In this document: piece after piece, positions 47,814-59,557 of the stretch
How positions within the stretch are numbered: the first letter of the stretch is position 1
Layout: each line of letters begins with the position of its first letter
Assembly: GCA_963842955.1 (NCBI GenBank)
Contig: CAWJIJ010000001.1
Location: 100,686-164,685, forward strand
DNA length: 64,000 nt
From: JARFQW01 sp963842955
Lineage (GTDB): Bacteria; Pseudomonadota; Gammaproteobacteria; Steroidobacterales; XN24
Direction of reading: 5' to 3'
Program-made: the position numbers and the translations under genes
The notes under the pieces: model-generated
What the model was told of the DNA's origin: nothing
Seen by the model: the letters and a program-made list of their open reading frames with translations, nothing else
Databases searched by the model: none

Positions 47814-48536
47814 TCAGCGGCGGTATCGGGCCCCGCCGAGGAAACCGGCTGCCAGTCTCGCTTTCAGCGACGGCAAACCCGGAACATTCTTCTCCAGCTC
47901 GAAGAAGCGTTGGTTGGGGCCGAACAGGACCAGCGCGTCGCCGTCTTCGAGGACCCGCGCCGGCTGGGGCCGGTGTAATTGCCCGGTGGCGCCGTCGACG
48001 ACCAGCACGGCGCCGAGGCCGTGGTTCTCCTCGAGTGCGAGATCCTCTACCGATCGTCCTATCCAGGCTTCAGGGGCCCGCAGTTCGATCACGCTCTGTT
48101 CGATGTCAAAACTCATGGTGTTGATCACCAGGGGGTGGAGCAGCCGGATCGCGGTCAGCCTGGCCGCAGCCCGCTCCGGGAAGACGATATCGTCTACGCC
48201 CAGTAGCTCGAGCACCTTGATATGCTCGCTGTTCAGCGCCTTGGCGACGATCTGGCGCGCGCCCAGTTCCTTCAGGTAGAGCACGCAGATCACGCTGGAT
48301 TCCAGGCTGCCCATGGAGACCACGACGTAGTCCATGTCCGCCACATGAAGCTCCGTCAACAGGTCCAGGTTGGCAGCATTGCCAATAACGGGGCGGCTTA
48401 CCCGGTCCGCGACCCGGTTGACGGTTTCCTCGTCCTTATCGACGGCGACGATCTCGGCGTCGCCGTCCTCGTGCAGATAGTTGAGCAGGAATTCGGCGTA
48501 GGTACTCAGACCTAGCAGCAGGACGCGTTTTTTCAT
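47814..48536 (-). CDS. Potassium uptake regulatory subunit, TrkA/KtrA type
   Basis: 240 aa: one RCK_N nucleotide-binding domain (MKKRVLLLGLSTYAEFLLNYLHEDG, EIVAVDKDEETVNRV) and one RCK_C domain (about 140-220). A single RCK pair is the KtrA arrangement; E. coli TrkA has two. It binds ATP/ADP or NAD(H) on the cytoplasmic side and gates the partner channel. Two bases separate it from the TrkH-like gene upstream, so both come from one transcript. Confidence 0.9.
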   Translation of the reverse strand: MKKRVLLLGLSTYAEFLLNYLHEDGDAEIVAVDKDEETVNRVADRVSRPVIGNAANLDLLTELHVADMDYVVVSMGSLESSVICVLYLKELGARQIVAKALNSEHIKVLELLGVDDIVFPERAAARLTAIRLLHPLVINTMSFDIEQSVIELRAPEAWIGRSVEDLALEENHGLGAVLVVDGATGQLHRPQPARVLEDGDALVLFGPNQRFFELEKNVPGLPSLKARLAAGFLGGARYRR

Positions 48537-48538
48537 TG

Positions 48539-49879
48539 TTAACCTACCGGCAGGGGTTCTTCAGGATGCTTGAACGGCCGCGGTTTCGAGGGCGCGGCCC
48601 AGGCGGCGATGACGGCCAGCGGGCCGAGACGGCCTACGAGCATCAGCACGACCAACACGAGCTTGCCCGGCGTGCCAAGGCCGGCGGTGATTCCCGTGGA
48701 CAAGCCCACTGTGCCCATGGCCGAGATCACTTCGAACCCCTGGCCGACGAAATCCCGGCTGGCTGCGCGGTGCTCGACCAGCCCACCCTCGAACCCGGCG
48801 AGCACGAACGCCGCGACGGCCACCGTCAGCACGGATACCACCAGTAGCACGACGGCGCTGCGCTGCGCCGACCGGGTCACGTTTCGGCGGAGCAGTGAGG
48901 GTTCGGCGTCGTTGCGCACGTACGCCCTGACCATCGCACCGAGCACGGCCAGCGTGTTGACCTTGATTCCGCCCGCACAGGAGCCGCTCACGCCGCCGAT
49001 CCACATGAGAAGCGCGATCACGAGCAGGGAGAAGTCCGTGAATGTGTCCAGGGGAACCGTGCGGAAGCCGGCAGTTCTTGCGCTGACGGAATGAAACAAG
49101 GCGGCGGTCAGAGCGTCTCCGGCTGCAAGATCAGCGAAGCCTACCCGGCGCTCGATAAGCCACAGCAAGGTCGCCCCAAACAGGATGAGCACGGGCGTGA
49201 GGATCAGGCTCACCTTGAGCAGCAGGGAGAAATTCTCCCACTTCACGCTGCGGCCGCGTGCGTGCCCGGTCAGTTCGGCGAGATTCAGAAAGCCGAATCC
49301 ACCCAGCACGATGAGTCCCATGATGACCACGCAGGCACCGGCATTGCCGGAGAAGCGCTGCAGGTTGTCGGGAAAGAGTGAAAATCCCGCGTTGCAGAAG
49401 GCCGAAACGGCGTGAAAAACACATTCCCAGAGGCGTTGGCCCAGGCCACCGTCGCCGGGCCAGAAGGGCAGGAGCGCCAGCGCGCCCAGGGTCTCGATGA
49501 CAAGCGTGAAGGACACGATCGTGACGGCGAGGCGCGACGCTGATAGCCGGCCCCGGGTGCCGAAGGTCAGGCTGACGGTGTCCTCGTAGCCGATGGAGAG
49601 GCGCTCGGAACCCGAGAGGATCAGCAGGCTGGCGACGGTGACGATGCCGATGCCACCGAGCTGGACGAGCCCGAGAATGACCACCTGGCCGGCGATCGTG
49701 AAGTCGTTCCCTGTGTTCAGTACGGTAAGGCCCGTGACGCAGACCGCGGAGGTCGCCGTGAACAGGGCGTCAACCGGCGACAGGCCCCCGGCCACCGTCA
49801 TGCCGGGCAGCGACAGCAGCCCGGCGCCGACGGCTATTGCGATCACAAATGCCAGCATCAACGACTTGTGCGGCGTCAT
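48539..49879 (-). CDS. Potassium uptake membrane subunit, TrkH/KtrB type
   Basis: 446 aa with four M1-P-M2 repeats typical of the Trk/Ktr/HKT group; pore loops include TATSAVCVTGLTVLNTG, FHAVSAFCNAGFSLFPDN, FHSVSARTAGFRTVPL and VISAMGTVGLSTGI, each with the selectivity Gly. Imports K+ with Na+ or H+ coupling under control of the adjacent RCK protein. Length and the KtrA-like partner favour a Ktr-type system. Confidence 0.93.
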   Translation of the reverse strand: MTPHKSLMLAFVIAIAVGAGLLSLPGMTVAGGLSPVDALFTATSAVCVTGLTVLNTGNDFTIAGQVVILGLVQLGGIGIVTVASLLILSGSERLSIGYEDTVSLTFGTRGRLSASRLAVTIVSFTLVIETLGALALLPFWPGDGGLGQRLWECVFHAVSAFCNAGFSLFPDNLQRFSGNAGACVVIMGLIVLGGFGFLNLAELTGHARGRSVKWENFSLLLKVSLILTPVLILFGATLLWLIERRVGFADLAAGDALTAALFHSVSARTAGFRTVPLDTFTDFSLLVIALLMWIGGVSGSCAGGIKVNTLAVLGAMVRAYVRNDAEPSLLRRNVTRSAQRSAVVLLVVSVLTVAVAAFVLAGFEGGLVEHRAASRDFVGQGFEVISAMGTVGLSTGITAGLGTPGKLVLVVLMLVGRLGPLAVIAAWAAPSKPRPFKHPEEPLPVG

Positions 49880-50004
49880 GGTGGGCGTCGTTGCAACAGG
49901 AAGGGTCAGGCCATGAGGATAGCTGTCGGCGCCAGAATGTGCCCCGGTGACCGGGACCGCGGCATTCAGGGCACGCCCTGCGCTGTGACCATCCGCGGCG
50001 CGGA

Positions 50005-52575
50005 TCAGTTATCCAGGCGGTCCTTCAGCCGGTACAGGGCCGCCAGGGCTTCCCGGGGTGTCAATCCATCCGGCTCGAGCGCCTCGAGGTCAGCGACGAC
50101 CGGGTGGGGCTCCGATGCCGGCGGCTGGAACAGGGGCAGCTCGCCCTGGGGTGGCGGCGGGTGGCTGTCGCCGCGGCCCGATTCGAGCCGCTGCAGATAG
50201 TCACGGGCGCGGCGAATGGTCTCCGGCGGCAGACCGGCCAGGGCCGCAACCTGCAGGCCGTAGCTCTGATTGGCCGGGCCTTCCTTCACGTCATGCAGGA
50301 AGATCAGTTTCCCCCCGTGTTCGGTGGCGTCGAGGTGTACGTTCGCGCAGGCGGGCAGCTGTTCGGCCAGGGCCGTCAGCTCGAAATAGTGGGTGGCGAA
50401 CAGAGTAAAGGCCCGGGTGCGCTCGCCGATGTAGTGGGCACAGGCCCAGGCCAGTGACAGGCCGTCGAAGGTGCTCGTGCCCCGGCCGATCTCGTCCATG
50501 AGCACGAGGCTCTCGTCTGTCGCGTTGTTCAGGATATTGGCCGCCTCGGTCATCTCCACCATGAACGTGGAGCGGCCCCCGGCCAGGTCGTCGGAGGCGC
50601 CGATACGGGTAAAGATCCGGTCCAGCGGGCCGAGCACCGCGCGCTTTGCGGGTACGAAGCTGCCCACGTGGGCCAGGATGGCGATCAGGGCCGTCTGGCG
50701 CATGTACGTGGACTTGCCCCCCATGTTCGGGCCGGTGATGACCAGCATCCGGCGGCTGTCGTCCAGGTGCAGGCCGTTGGGTACGAAGGGCTCGTCCAGC
50801 ACCTGCTCGACCACCGGGTGGCGGCCCGCCTCGATCACGAGCGACGGCGAGTCGGTCAGCTCCGGCCGGGCCAGGTCCAGGGCCAGCGCCCGTTCTGCGA
50901 GGTTGGCGAGTACATCGATTTCCGCAAGCGCCGCCGCCATGGCCTGGAGCCCGGCCAGGACCTTCAGCAGCCGGTCGAGCAAGTCCTCGTAGAGCGCCTT
51001 CTCCCGGGCCAGGGCCCGTTCGCGAGCGGACAGCACCTGGTCTTCGAAGCGCTTGAGTTCTTCGGTGATGTAGCGCTCCGCGCCCTTCAGGGTTTGCCGT
51101 CGGGTGTATTCGGGGGGCGCCTGGGCGGCCTGGCCGCGGCTGATCTCGATGTAGTAGCCATGGACACGGTTGTAGCCCACCTTCAGCGACGGCAGGCCGG
51201 TCCGTTCGCGTTCCCGGGTCTCCAGGTCGGCAAGAAACGAGTCCGCGTCTGACGACAGCCGGCGCAGTTCGTCCAGGCTCTCGTCGTAGCCCTCGGCAAT
51301 GACGCCGCCATCGCGGATCAGCACCGGCGGCGCTTCGATCAGCGCCCGGTCCAGGAGGTCACGGGTCGCATCATGGTCGCCGGCCTCGGCCGCAAGTTCA
51401 GCCAGACGAGGAGCGTCGAGGCCGGCAACGGCGGCGCGTACCGCAGGCAGCCGTTCGAGCGCGCCGCGCAGCCCGGTCAGGTCCCGGGGCCGGGCCGAGC
51501 GCAGAGCGATTCGGGCGAGGATCCGCTCGACATCGCCTACGCCCCGGAGCTGTTCCCGGATGGCCGCCACGTCCGCGGCTTCGAGCAGCCGCGCCACGGC
51601 GTGGTAGCGCTGCTCCAGTGTGTGGCGAAGGCGTATGGGTCGGTTGATCCAGCGGCGCAGCAGCCGGCCGCCCATCGGGGTGACGGTGCAATCCATCACT
51701 CCGGCCAACGTGTGCTTGTGGGAGCCGGCGAGACTGTATTCGAGTTCGAGGTTGCGCCGGGTGGCCGCGTCCATGACCAGCGCCTCGTCGTGGCGCTCGA
51801 CGCTTACACCGGTCAGATGGGGCAGGGCGGTGCGCTGGGTGTCCAGCACGTACTGGAGCAGCGCGCCCGCAGCGGCGACCGCCACCGGCAGTTCGGCGCA
51901 TCCGAAACCCGAGAGGTCGCGTACGCCGAACTGTTTCGTGAGCAGCCGGGTCGCGGCATCTGTTTCGAAGTGCCACGGCGGGCGGCGACGGGTCCCCGGC
52001 AGGTCATTCAATCGCGCCGGCATCGTGGCGTCCTCGCTGACGAGCAGCTCTGCCGGCCGCAGGCGTTCGAGTTCCGCCGCCAGCCCCTCCGGGCCCTCCA
52101 GTTCGGTGACCCGGAAGCGGCCGCCGGCCAGGTCCATCCAGGCGAGGCCGGTCCGGGACCCTTCGAAGTGCACGCAGGCCAGGAGCGTGTCGCGGCGTTC
52201 CTCCAGCAGCGATTCCTCGGTGACCGTCCCGGGCGTGACGATCCGGACGACCTGGCGCTCCACCGGTCCCTTGGACTGGGCGGGATCGCCAATCTGCTCG
52301 CAGATGGCCACCGACTCCCCGAGCCGCACCAGGCGCGCGAGATAGCCGTCCACGCTGTGCGCCGGGACTCCGGCCATGGGAATGGGCTGGCCCGCCGACT
52401 TGCCACGGGTCGTGAGGGTGATGTCGATGAGTTCCGAAGCCCGGCGGGCATCGTCATAGAACAGCTCGTAGAAATCCCCCATGCGGTAGAACAGCAGGAT
52501 GTCCGGGTGTTCTGCCTTGATACGCAGAAACTGCCGCATCATGGGTGTGTGCTGTTCGAGGGCGGCGTCTGTCAT
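50005..52575 (-). CDS. mutS: DNA mismatch repair protein MutS
   Basis: 856 aa from the ATG at 52575. Mismatch-reading motif F35-Y-E37 in [10 protein letters not shown], connector, core and clamp domains, then the ATPase with Walker [27 protein letters not shown] and the trans-acting ATHYFELT. MutS binds mismatches and recruits MutL. The frame is open another 250 codons upstream but those residues are antisense to the glycosyltransferase gene. Divergent from that gene by 174 bases. Confidence 0.98.
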   Translation of the reverse strand: MTDAALEQHTPMMRQFLRIKAEHPDILLFYRMGDFYELFYDDARRASELIDITLTTRGKSAGQPIPMAGVPAHSVDGYLARLVRLGESVAICEQIGDPAQSKGPVERQVVRIVTPGTVTEESLLEERRDTLLACVHFEGSRTGLAWMDLAGGRFRVTELEGPEGLAAELERLRPAELLVSEDATMPARLNDLPGTRRRPPWHFETDAATRLLTKQFGVRDLSGFGCAELPVAVAAAGALLQYVLDTQRTALPHLTGVSVERHDEALVMDAATRRNLELEYSLAGSHKHTLAGVMDCTVTPMGGRLLRRWINRPIRLRHTLEQRYHAVARLLEAADVAAIREQLRGVGDVERILARIALRSARPRDLTGLRGALERLPAVRAAVAGLDAPRLAELAAEAGDHDATRDLLDRALIEAPPVLIRDGGVIAEGYDESLDELRRLSSDADSFLADLETRERERTGLPSLKVGYNRVHGYYIEISRGQAAQAPPEYTRRQTLKGAERYITEELKRFEDQVLSARERALAREKALYEDLLDRLLKVLAGLQAMAAALAEIDVLANLAERALALDLARPELTDSPSLVIEAGRHPVVEQVLDEPFVPNGLHLDDSRRMLVITGPNMGGKSTYMRQTALIAILAHVGSFVPAKRAVLGPLDRIFTRIGASDDLAGGRSTFMVEMTEAANILNNATDESLVLMDEIGRGTSTFDGLSLAWACAHYIGERTRAFTLFATHYFELTALAEQLPACANVHLDATEHGGKLIFLHDVKEGPANQSYGLQVAALAGLPPETIRRARDYLQRLESGRGDSHPPPPQGELPLFQPPASEPHPVVADLEALEPDGLTPREALAALYRLKDRLDN

Positions 52576-52749
52576 TGGGGTCTCGAGTGAGCGCGCCATG
52601 CTAGACGCCGCCGCCGGGCGCGGCAAGCCGGTGCTAGCATTTGCCGGCCACCACCAGGGACCGACCATGCAAGCACTGCCGGGGCAGATGAATCTCCAGC
52701 GCGCCGGCCTGCCCGGGCGAGCGCATCGCGGCGTCGGGAGGCCGGGCTC

Positions 52750-53847
52750 GTGAGGGTGCTGCATGTGGAAGCCGGCCGGCATCTCTACGGTGGGCCGCGC
52801 CAGGTGATCTACCTGGTCGAGGGCCTGGCCGGTCACGGCGTGGACAGCGTGGTTGCCTGTCCGGAGGGCAGCGCGTTGGCTGGCCACGCATGGCCCGCGG
52901 GGGTGCGGCTGGAGCCCCTGCCCATGGCGGGCGACCTGGATCTGGGCCTCGTTCGCCGGCTCGGCGAGCTGATCCGCGCGACCCGTCCGGACCTGGTGCA
53001 TCTGCACAGCCGCCGCGGCGCTGACTGGGCCGGGGCGCTGGCCGCACGACGTGCCGGATTGCCGGTGATCCTCACTCGCCGCGTGGACAATCCGGAACCC
53101 CGCTGGGTGGTGCCCGTGAAGTACCGGCTCTATGACCGGGTCATCGCGATCTCCGCTGCCATTGCCAGGGTCCTGGCCGGCGGCGGCGTGCCCCCGGACA
53201 AGATCGTGACGGTGCCGAGCGCGGTGGCTGATCCCGGTGCGCTGCTGTCGCGCCGGGAGGCTCGCCGGCGTCTCGACTTGCCTGACAACGCGTTCGTGGC
53301 CGGCATGGCGGCGCAGTTTATCGAGCGCAAAGGCCACCGGGTGCTACTCGAAGCCCTGCCCGGGCTGACCGCCGAATACCCGGATGCCCGGGTGATCCTG
53401 TTCGGGCGTGGACCGCTGGAGGGCGCCATTCGAGAGGAGGCCGGGCGCCGGGATCTCTCGGAGGTGGTCTGCTTCGCCGGGTTCCGTGAGGATTTCGAGT
53501 CGCTTCTTCCGGCGCTGGACGTCCTGGTTCATCCGGCGCTTGCAGAAGGGTTGGGCGTCGCGGTGCTTCAGGCGGCCCGGGCCGGCGTGCCGGTGGTGGT
53601 GGCCGACGCCGGCGGTTTGCCGGAGATCGTGATCGACGGGGAGACCGGCCTGCTGGTCCCGCCGGGGGAAGCAGGCCAACTGGCCGCCGCCCTTCGGGCC
53701 GTGGCCGCGGATCCGGACGCGGCCCGGATCCGGGCAGACCACGCCCGCGAGCGGGTGCGTGCGCGGTTTTCGGTGGACGCCATGGTGGAGGGCAACCTGG
53801 CCGTCTACCGGTCCCTGGTTCCGGCGCCGGGGAACGTGACGAAGTAA
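52750..53847 (+). CDS. GT4-type glycosyltransferase
   Basis: 365 aa from a GTG with GGGAGG eight bases upstream. N-terminal Rossmann half begins [26 protein letters not shown]; the C-terminal nucleotide-sugar half has [32 protein letters not shown] and the E-x7-E-like motif in [32 protein letters not shown]. Likely transfers a sugar from a nucleotide donor to a lipid or envelope acceptor. It stands alone between mutS and pncC, so the pathway is unclear; lipopolysaccharide modification is a fair guess. Confidence 0.88.
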   Translation: MRVLHVEAGRHLYGGPRQVIYLVEGLAGHGVDSVVACPEGSALAGHAWPAGVRLEPLPMAGDLDLGLVRRLGELIRATRPDLVHLHSRRGADWAGALAARRAGLPVILTRRVDNPEPRWVVPVKYRLYDRVIAISAAIARVLAGGGVPPDKIVTVPSAVADPGALLSRREARRRLDLPDNAFVAGMAAQFIERKGHRVLLEALPGLTAEYPDARVILFGRGPLEGAIREEAGRRDLSEVVCFAGFREDFESLLPALDVLVHPALAEGLGVAVLQAARAGVPVVVADAGGLPEIVIDGETGLLVPPGEAGQLAAALRAVAADPDAARIRADHARERVRARFSVDAMVEGNLAVYRSLVPAPGNVTK

Positions 53848-54019
53848 CTACGGTGCCGACTTCGTGCAGCTGGCGATTCACCGCCCAGGAGTTCACTGCC
53901 AAGGGTCTTACGGCCTACAGGCTCACCGGATGGGCCAGGCCTTGTGCTAGAAATAGCGGAATGGATGTTCCCGCCGATCCGCTGATCGACTCGCAGGCCT
54001 CTCTAAGGCGGGGAAGCTC

Positions 54020-54577
54020 GTGAGCGGCCCGAACGACAAGGCGGCAAACGATCCCGGCGGCGCTGGCGCGGTGCCGTCTGCCGTGCCCGACGACCGGGCG
54101 CTCGCGGTGCTGGCCCGGAATCTCGGCAGCCAGCTGCTCGCTGCCGGCCAGACCGTGGCGACGGCGGAGTCCTGTACCGGCGGCTGGATCGCGAAGGTGC
54201 TGACAGACGCGGCCGGGAGCTCGGGATGGTTCGGCTGGGGCTTCGTGACGTACTCCAACGCGGCCAAGCAGGCCCTGGTGGGCGTGCCCGCGGAGACCCT
54301 CGAGGCCCACGGCGCGGTCAGCGAGGCGGTGGTCCGGGTCATGGCGGCCGGAGCGCTTGCTGAAACGGGCGCGGACCATGCGGTCGCGGTCAGCGGCATT
54401 GCCGGCCCCGACGGGGGCTCTGCGGACAAGCCCGTGGGCACGGTCTGGTTTGCCTGGGCGACCCGGGGCGAGGAGGGCCCCCGGGTGCGCGCTATCGTCC
54501 GGCGGTTCGAAGGTGACCGCGAGGCCGTGCGTCGCCAGAGCGTGGCCTTCGCCCTGCGGGGAGTTCTCGAGCCGTGA
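54020..54577 (+). CDS. pncC: Nicotinamide-nucleotide amidase (CinA C-terminal domain, PncC)
   Basis: 185 aa from a GTG with GGGGAAG upstream. TVATAESCTGGWIAKVLTDAAGSSGWFGWGFVTYSN and AVAVSGIAGPDGGSADKPVGTVWFAW are the two PncC signatures, with the catalytic Ser in ESCTGG. It deamidates NMN in pyridine nucleotide recycling. Just upstream of recA in many gammaproteobacteria, as here. It overlaps thpR by GTGA. The first 25 residues are a low-complexity extension. Confidence 0.94.
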   Translation: MSGPNDKAANDPGGAGAVPSAVPDDRALAVLARNLGSQLLAAGQTVATAESCTGGWIAKVLTDAAGSSGWFGWGFVTYSNAAKQALVGVPAETLEAHGAVSEAVVRVMAAGALAETGADHAVAVSGIAGPDGGSADKPVGTVWFAWATRGEEGPRVRAIVRRFEGDREAVRRQSVAFALRGVLEP

Positions 54578-55176
54578 ACGACCAGCGAGCCCGACGCCTG
54601 TTTTTTGCCCTGTGGCCGGATGCCCGAGTCCGCCGGAGGCTGGCCACTGCGGTTCGCCCCCTACTGGATGCGGCCAAGGGCCGGTCGGTCGCCGATTCCC
54701 GTCTGCATATGACCCTCGCATTTCTTGGCGCCATAACCGAGGACCGCCTGGAGGCCGTGCTGGCGGCCGGGGACCAGGTGGCCGGTGACCGTTTCAGCCT
54801 GTGCCTGGATCGCTGGAGCTGGTGGCGGCATTCCAAGATTCTGCTGCTGGCGCCGACCGCAGCTCCGCCGGCACTCGAAGAGCTGGTGGCGGAACTGCGC
54901 CAGGCGCTCGGAGACGAGGGTTTCCCGGTGGAGCGGCGGCGGTTTCAGCCCCACGTCACCCTGGCCCGTGGCTGCACCGGCGTGCGCTTTCGCGGCCCGG
55001 TGGACGATGTGGACTGGGCGGTGGACGAGTTGGTGCTCGCCGAGTCGGAGTTCCACAACGCCGGTGCGCGCTACAACATCCTTCGTCGCTGGGCCCTGGG
55101 CCCCGGCGCCGAACGCAAGGACGATTTTTCAGACAATTCGACCCCCATGGAGACTGTTGGCGGCGAGGGTCTGTGA
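54574..55176 (+). CDS. thpR: RNA 2',3'-cyclic phosphodiesterase
   Basis: 200 aa of the 2H phosphoesterase superfamily: RLFFALWPDARVRRRL at the start, first HxTx in LHMTLAFLG and second in PHVTLARG. These two His-x-Thr motifs form the active site that opens 2',3'-cyclic phosphates. Starts with a GTG overlapping the pncC stop; recA follows after 59 bases. Confidence 0.93.
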   Translation: MNDQRARRLFFALWPDARVRRRLATAVRPLLDAAKGRSVADSRLHMTLAFLGAITEDRLEAVLAAGDQVAGDRFSLCLDRWSWWRHSKILLLAPTAAPPALEELVAELRQALGDEGFPVERRRFQPHVTLARGCTGVRFRGPVDDVDWAVDELVLAESEFHNAGARYNILRRWALGPGAERKDDFSDNSTPMETVGGEGL

Positions 55177-55235
55177 GATAATCACCGGCTAGCGCGCTGC
55201 GCCTCCCCAACTTTTTTTAACACGCTTGGTGACAG

Positions 55236-56273
55236 ATGGACGATAACCGCAAGAAAGCCCTCGCCGCCGCCCTCGGGCAGATCGAAAAACAGTTCGGCAA
55301 GGGCTCAGTCATGCGCCTGGGTGACAGCACCGCCAGCCGTGACGTCAGCGCCGTTTCCACAGGCTCGCTGGGGCTGGACGTCGCGCTCGGCATCGGCGGT
55401 CTGCCGCGGGGCCGGGTGGTCGAGATCTACGGCCCGGAGTCGTCGGGCAAGACCACGCTGACCCTCCAGGTGGTTGCCGAGGCTCAGAAACTGGGTGGAA
55501 CCGCCGCCTTCGTGGACGCAGAGCACGCGCTCGACCCGAGCTACGCCGAGAAGCTCGGCGTTGACGTGGAAGATCTGCTCGTCTCCCAGCCGGACACCGG
55601 TGAGCAGGCGCTGGAAATCACCGACATGCTGGTCCGATCCGGTGCGGTGGACGTCATCGTCGTGGACTCGGTGGCCGCGCTGACCCCCAAGGCGGAGATC
55701 GAAGGCGAGATGGGCGACTCCCATGTCGGCCTGCAGGCCCGGCTCATGTCGCAGGCGCTGCGCAAGCTCACCGGTACGATCAGCCGTACCCACTGCATGG
55801 TGATCTTCATCAACCAGATCCGCATGAAAATCGGCGTCATGTTCGGCAGCCCGGAGACCACCACCGGCGGCAACGCCCTGAAGTTCTACTCGTCCGTGCG
55901 CATGGACATCCGCCGCATCGGCGCCATCAAGAAGGGCGACGAGGTGATCGGCAACCAGACCCGGGTCAAGGTAGTAAAGAACAAGATCGCGCCGCCGTTT
56001 CGTAACGCCGAGTTCGAGATCCTCTACGGAGAGGGAATCTCCCGGGAGGGCGAGATCATCGACATGGGCGTCGCCGAGGGTTTCGTGGACAAGTCCGGCT
56101 CCTGGTACAGCTACAACGGCGACCGAATCGGCCAGGGCAAGGAAAACGTCCGCCAGTTCCTGAAGGCCAACCCCGACGTGTCCCAGGAAATCGAAAAGAA
56201 GATCCGCGCCAAGCTCCTGCCAAGCGCGGAGCCCCAGCCCAAGACCGATGAGCCGGTGGAACAGCAGGCCTGA
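55236..56273 (+). CDS. recA: Recombinase RecA
   Basis: 345 aa. Walker A GPESSGKT at about 66-73, [36 protein letters not shown] and the L2 loop [26 protein letters not shown] are all intact; the C-terminal tail is short and acidic. RecA polymerises on single-stranded DNA for homologous recombination and triggers LexA cleavage. I could not find a convincing E. coli-type LexA box in the 59 bases upstream. The stop overlaps the recX start. Confidence 0.99.
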   Translation: MDDNRKKALAAALGQIEKQFGKGSVMRLGDSTASRDVSAVSTGSLGLDVALGIGGLPRGRVVEIYGPESSGKTTLTLQVVAEAQKLGGTAAFVDAEHALDPSYAEKLGVDVEDLLVSQPDTGEQALEITDMLVRSGAVDVIVVDSVAALTPKAEIEGEMGDSHVGLQARLMSQALRKLTGTISRTHCMVIFINQIRMKIGVMFGSPETTTGGNALKFYSSVRMDIRRIGAIKKGDEVIGNQTRVKVVKNKIAPPFRNAEFEILYGEGISREGEIIDMGVAEGFVDKSGSWYSYNGDRIGQGKENVRQFLKANPDVSQEIEKKIRAKLLPSAEPQPKTDEPVEQQA

Positions 56274-56730
56274 GGCCGGCGACGAGCCCGAGTGGGACCC
56301 GGCGCGCCTGCGCCGGGTGGCCATGGACCTGCTGGCTCGGCGCGAGCACACCCGCGCCGAACTGACGGGCAAGCTGTCTGCCCGCGGGGCGGACAAGTCG
56401 GATATCGGCCCGGTGCTGGACACCCTTGAAGCAGACGGACTCCTGTCGGAGGCCCGTTTTGCAGAGGCCTTTGTTCGCCAGCGGACCCAGCGGGGTCACG
56501 GGCCCGTCCGTATCCGCCATGAACTGGGCCAGCGGGGCGTGGATGAAAGCGACGCCGAGGCGGCAATGGCCGAGGCGGATCGCGACTGGGACGAACTCGC
56601 CACCGAGGTCCGGCACGGCCGGTTCGGGCCCCGGAAACCCGCGGATTTTAAGGAACGCGCCCGCCAGGCCCGGTTCCTGACCTATCGCGGCTTTACGGCT
56701 GATCAGGTTCGCCGGGCTCTGGAGTCATGA
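56248..56730 (+). CDS. recX: Regulatory protein RecX
   Basis: 160 aa of three tandem three-helix units: [60 protein letters not shown], and [24 protein letters not shown]. RecX binds within the RecA filament groove and limits its activity. The start overlaps the 3' end of recA by 26 bases, which couples their translation. Confidence 0.95.
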   Translation: MSRWNSRPEAGDEPEWDPARLRRVAMDLLARREHTRAELTGKLSARGADKSDIGPVLDTLEADGLLSEARFAEAFVRQRTQRGHGPVRIRHELGQRGVDESDAEAAMAEADRDWDELATEVRHGRFGPRKPADFKERARQARFLTYRGFTADQVRRALES

Positions 56731-56778
56731 CGCTGCCCCGAGACCGTCATGGCACACTGCATCAAAACAGGCTGGCCG

Positions 56779-56796
56779 AACGGGTTCCGGCCCGTT
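56779..56796 (+). terminator. Possible terminator hairpin after recX
   Basis: AACGGG / CCCGTT stem around TTCCGG, 48 bases after the recX stop. There is no T-run after it, so it may slow or partly stop transcription before alaS rather than terminate fully. Confidence 0.35.
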
Positions 56797-56928
56797 AATC
56801 TGAAGGATTAGCTCCTGCCGCAGCCGGCGTCCGGTTTCCCGCGGACGGTCGTTCCCGACCCGCAAGGAAACACGCACAGGTTGCCGGCTGGCCCGATACC
56901 GCAGTGATATCAGTTGCCTGGTTGCATG

Positions 56929-59538
56929 ATGAAAAGCGCCGAAGTCCGCCAACGGTTCCTGGATTATTTCGCCCGCCAGGACCACACCATCGTTCCCTCC
57001 AGCCCCCTGGTGCCGGGGAACGATCCCACGCTGTTGTTCACGAATGCCGGCATGGTCCAGTTCAAGGAGTCGTTCCTGGGCCAGGAAAAGCGCGACTACA
57101 CGCGGGCCACGTCGTCGCAGCGTTGCGTCCGCGCCGGCGGCAAGCACAACGACCTGGAGAACGTGGGCTACACCGCGCGCCACCACACGTTCTTCGAGAT
57201 GCTGGGTAACTTCAGCTTCGGCGATTACTTCAAGGAAGACGCCATCCGGTTCGCCTGGGAGTTCGTTACCCGGGAGCTCGGGATGCCCGAGGAAAAGCTC
57301 TGGGTGACTGTCTACGAAGAGGACGACGAGGCCGCGGACATCTGGCTCAAGACCATGGGTGTGAGCGCCGAGCGCTTCAGCCGCCTCGGCGCGGACAGCA
57401 ACTTCTGGTCCATGGGGGATACCGGTCCCTGCGGTCCCTGTACCGAAATCTTCTACGATCACGGCCCTGACGTGGCGGGTGGCCCGCCCGGATCCCCGGA
57501 CGAGGACGGCGACCGCTACGTGGAGATCTGGAACCTGGTCTTCATGCAGTTCGACCGGTCCGCCGACGGCACGATGAATCCTTTGCCCAAGCCCTCCGTC
57601 GACACAGGCATGGGGCTGGAGCGGGTGGCCGCCGTCATGCAGGGTGTGCACAGCAACTACGACATCGACCTGTTCCGGCACCTGCTGGACGCCGCACGCA
57701 AAGCCACGGGCGCGCCGGAAGGCGACAGCAATTCGCTCAACGTTATCGCCGACCATATCCGCGCCTGCGCCTTCCTCATCATCGACGGTGTTTTGCCCTC
57801 GAACGAAGGCCGCGGCTACGTGCTCAGGCGGATCATTCGACGGGCCATCCGGCACGGCTACAAGCTGGGGCAGACCCAGCCGTTCTTCTACTCGCTGGTA
57901 CCCACGCTCGTGCAGGAGATGGGCGACGCCTATCCGGAGCTGGCGAAGGGCCAGGAGCATGCCATGCGGGTGCTCAGGCAAGAGGAGGAGCGTTTCGCCG
58001 AGACTCTGGAGCAGGGCATGGGTCTGCTCGAAACGGCGATCGCGAATCTTGACGGCAAGGAGATCCCCGGCAAAACGGCCTTCAAGCTGTACGACACCTA
58101 CGGATTCCCCGTGGATCTGACCGCGGACATCGCCCGCGAGCGGGGGCTGTCCGTCGATGAGCCCGGCTTCGAGGCCGCCATGGCTGGCCAGCGGGAACGG
58201 GCCCGGGCGGCCAGCCGGTTCGATGTGGATTACACCAAGGCCCTGAAGATCGAAGGCGACAGCGAGTTTCTGGGCTACGACGGCCTGGAAGGGCACGGTA
58301 CCGTGACCCATCTGCTCCGGGACGGACAGCCGGTCAGCGCACTGACCGCTGGAGAGTCCGGCACCGTGGTCCTCAACCGCACCCCGTTTTATGCCGAAAG
58401 TGGCGGCCAGGTTGGCGACTCGGGTGAATTGACGTTCGAGGGCGGCCGCTTCGAGGTGACAGACACGAAGAAGGCCGGCGGCGCTCATGCCCACGAGGGC
58501 CGGATCGAGAGCGGGCGCCTGGAGGTCGGGCAGCAGGTCACCGCCCGGGTGGACGGTGCGACCCGGACGGCGACGGTACTCAACCACTCCGCCACCCATC
58601 TGATGCACGCCGCGCTGCGCAAGGTGCTGGGCGATCATGTCCAGCAAAAAGGCTCGCTGGTGGCGCCGGATCGGCTGCGCTTCGATTTTTCCCACTATGA
58701 GCCGGTGACGCCGGAGCAGCTCGCGGCCATCGAGGCCCTGGTCAACGACGAGGTCCGCAAGAACGCGGACGCCGAGACGCGGGTATTGCCCTACGAGGAG
58801 GCCGTGGCTGAAGGGGCGCTGGCCCTGTTCGGCGAGAAATACGACGACCGGGTGCGGGTCCTGCGGCTGGGGGATTTTTCCATGGAGCTATGCGGGGGCA
58901 CCCATGTCAGTCGGGCCGGCGACATCGGCCTGTTCAAGATCGTGCATGAAACCGGCATCGCGGCGGGCGTGCGGCGTATCGAGGCGGTCACCGGGCGGCG
59001 GGCCCTGGAATGGGTGGCCAGCGGGCAGGCGGCGCTCGACGAAATCGCCGGATTGCTGAAGGCGGGCCGGGACGACGCCGGCCACAAGGTTCGCCAGCTC
59101 CTCGAAAAGACCCGCGGGCTGGAGAAAGAGCTGCAGCAGCTCAGAACGAAGCTGGCCACGGGCGGTGCCGGCGACGACCCCCTGAAAGACGCCGTGGACG
59201 TGGACGGCGTGAAAGTTTACGCGGCCCGGCTGGATGGCGCGGACGCGAAAGTCCTGCGGGAAGCGGTGGACCGGTTCAAGACCCGGCTGGGCAGCGCCAT
59301 CGTCGTGCTGGGCGCGGCGGACGGCGACAAGGTCCGTCTGGTGGCCGGGGCGACCAAGGACGTGAGCGCCCGGGTCAGCTCGGCCGATGTGGTCAATGCC
59401 GTGGCCCAGTTTGTCGGCGGCAAGGGCGGTGGCCGGGCGGACATGGCCCAGGCCGGCGGCAGTGACCCGACCCGCCTGGACGAGGCCCTGGCCAAGGTCC
59501 GGGAGATCGTGGGCGAAAGCCTGGCCAAGAGCGCCTGA
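56929..59538 (+). CDS. alaS: Alanine-tRNA ligase
   Basis: About 869 aa. Catalytic class II core ([53 protein letters not shown]), editing domain with zinc-type motif [11 protein letters not shown] and CGGTHV, and the C-Ala domain after a coiled coil ([19 protein letters not shown]). Start chosen at the second of two adjacent ATGs ([10 protein letters not shown]); 56926 is equally possible and no strong ribosome site decides it. Followed after 19 bases by lysC, likely one transcript. Confidence 0.98.
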   Translation: MKSAEVRQRFLDYFARQDHTIVPSSPLVPGNDPTLLFTNAGMVQFKESFLGQEKRDYTRATSSQRCVRAGGKHNDLENVGYTARHHTFFEMLGNFSFGDYFKEDAIRFAWEFVTRELGMPEEKLWVTVYEEDDEAADIWLKTMGVSAERFSRLGADSNFWSMGDTGPCGPCTEIFYDHGPDVAGGPPGSPDEDGDRYVEIWNLVFMQFDRSADGTMNPLPKPSVDTGMGLERVAAVMQGVHSNYDIDLFRHLLDAARKATGAPEGDSNSLNVIADHIRACAFLIIDGVLPSNEGRGYVLRRIIRRAIRHGYKLGQTQPFFYSLVPTLVQEMGDAYPELAKGQEHAMRVLRQEEERFAETLEQGMGLLETAIANLDGKEIPGKTAFKLYDTYGFPVDLTADIARERGLSVDEPGFEAAMAGQRERARAASRFDVDYTKALKIEGDSEFLGYDGLEGHGTVTHLLRDGQPVSALTAGESGTVVLNRTPFYAESGGQVGDSGELTFEGGRFEVTDTKKAGGAHAHEGRIESGRLEVGQQVTARVDGATRTATVLNHSATHLMHAALRKVLGDHVQQKGSLVAPDRLRFDFSHYEPVTPEQLAAIEALVNDEVRKNADAETRVLPYEEAVAEGALALFGEKYDDRVRVLRLGDFSMELCGGTHVSRAGDIGLFKIVHETGIAAGVRRIEAVTGRRALEWVASGQAALDEIAGLLKAGRDDAGHKVRQLLEKTRGLEKELQQLRTKLATGGAGDDPLKDAVDVDGVKVYAARLDGADAKVLREAVDRFKTRLGSAIVVLGAADGDKVRLVAGATKDVSARVSSADVVNAVAQFVGGKGGGRADMAQAGGSDPTRLDEALAKVREIVGESLAKSA

Positions 59539-59557
59539 GCACGGCGCGCCGGTTCCG

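Noticed and set aside
52576..53337. Upstream extension of mutS
   Set aside because: Antisense to the glycosyltransferase gene; the MutS N terminus [17 protein letters not shown] starts at 52575.
54661..55056. Minus-strand frame inside thpR
   Set aside because: Antisense shadow; thpR has both HxTx motifs and a coupled start.
55177..55235. LexA (SOS) box upstream of recA
   Set aside because: No CTGT-N8-ACAG-like pair could be found; the site may be further upstream or of another type.
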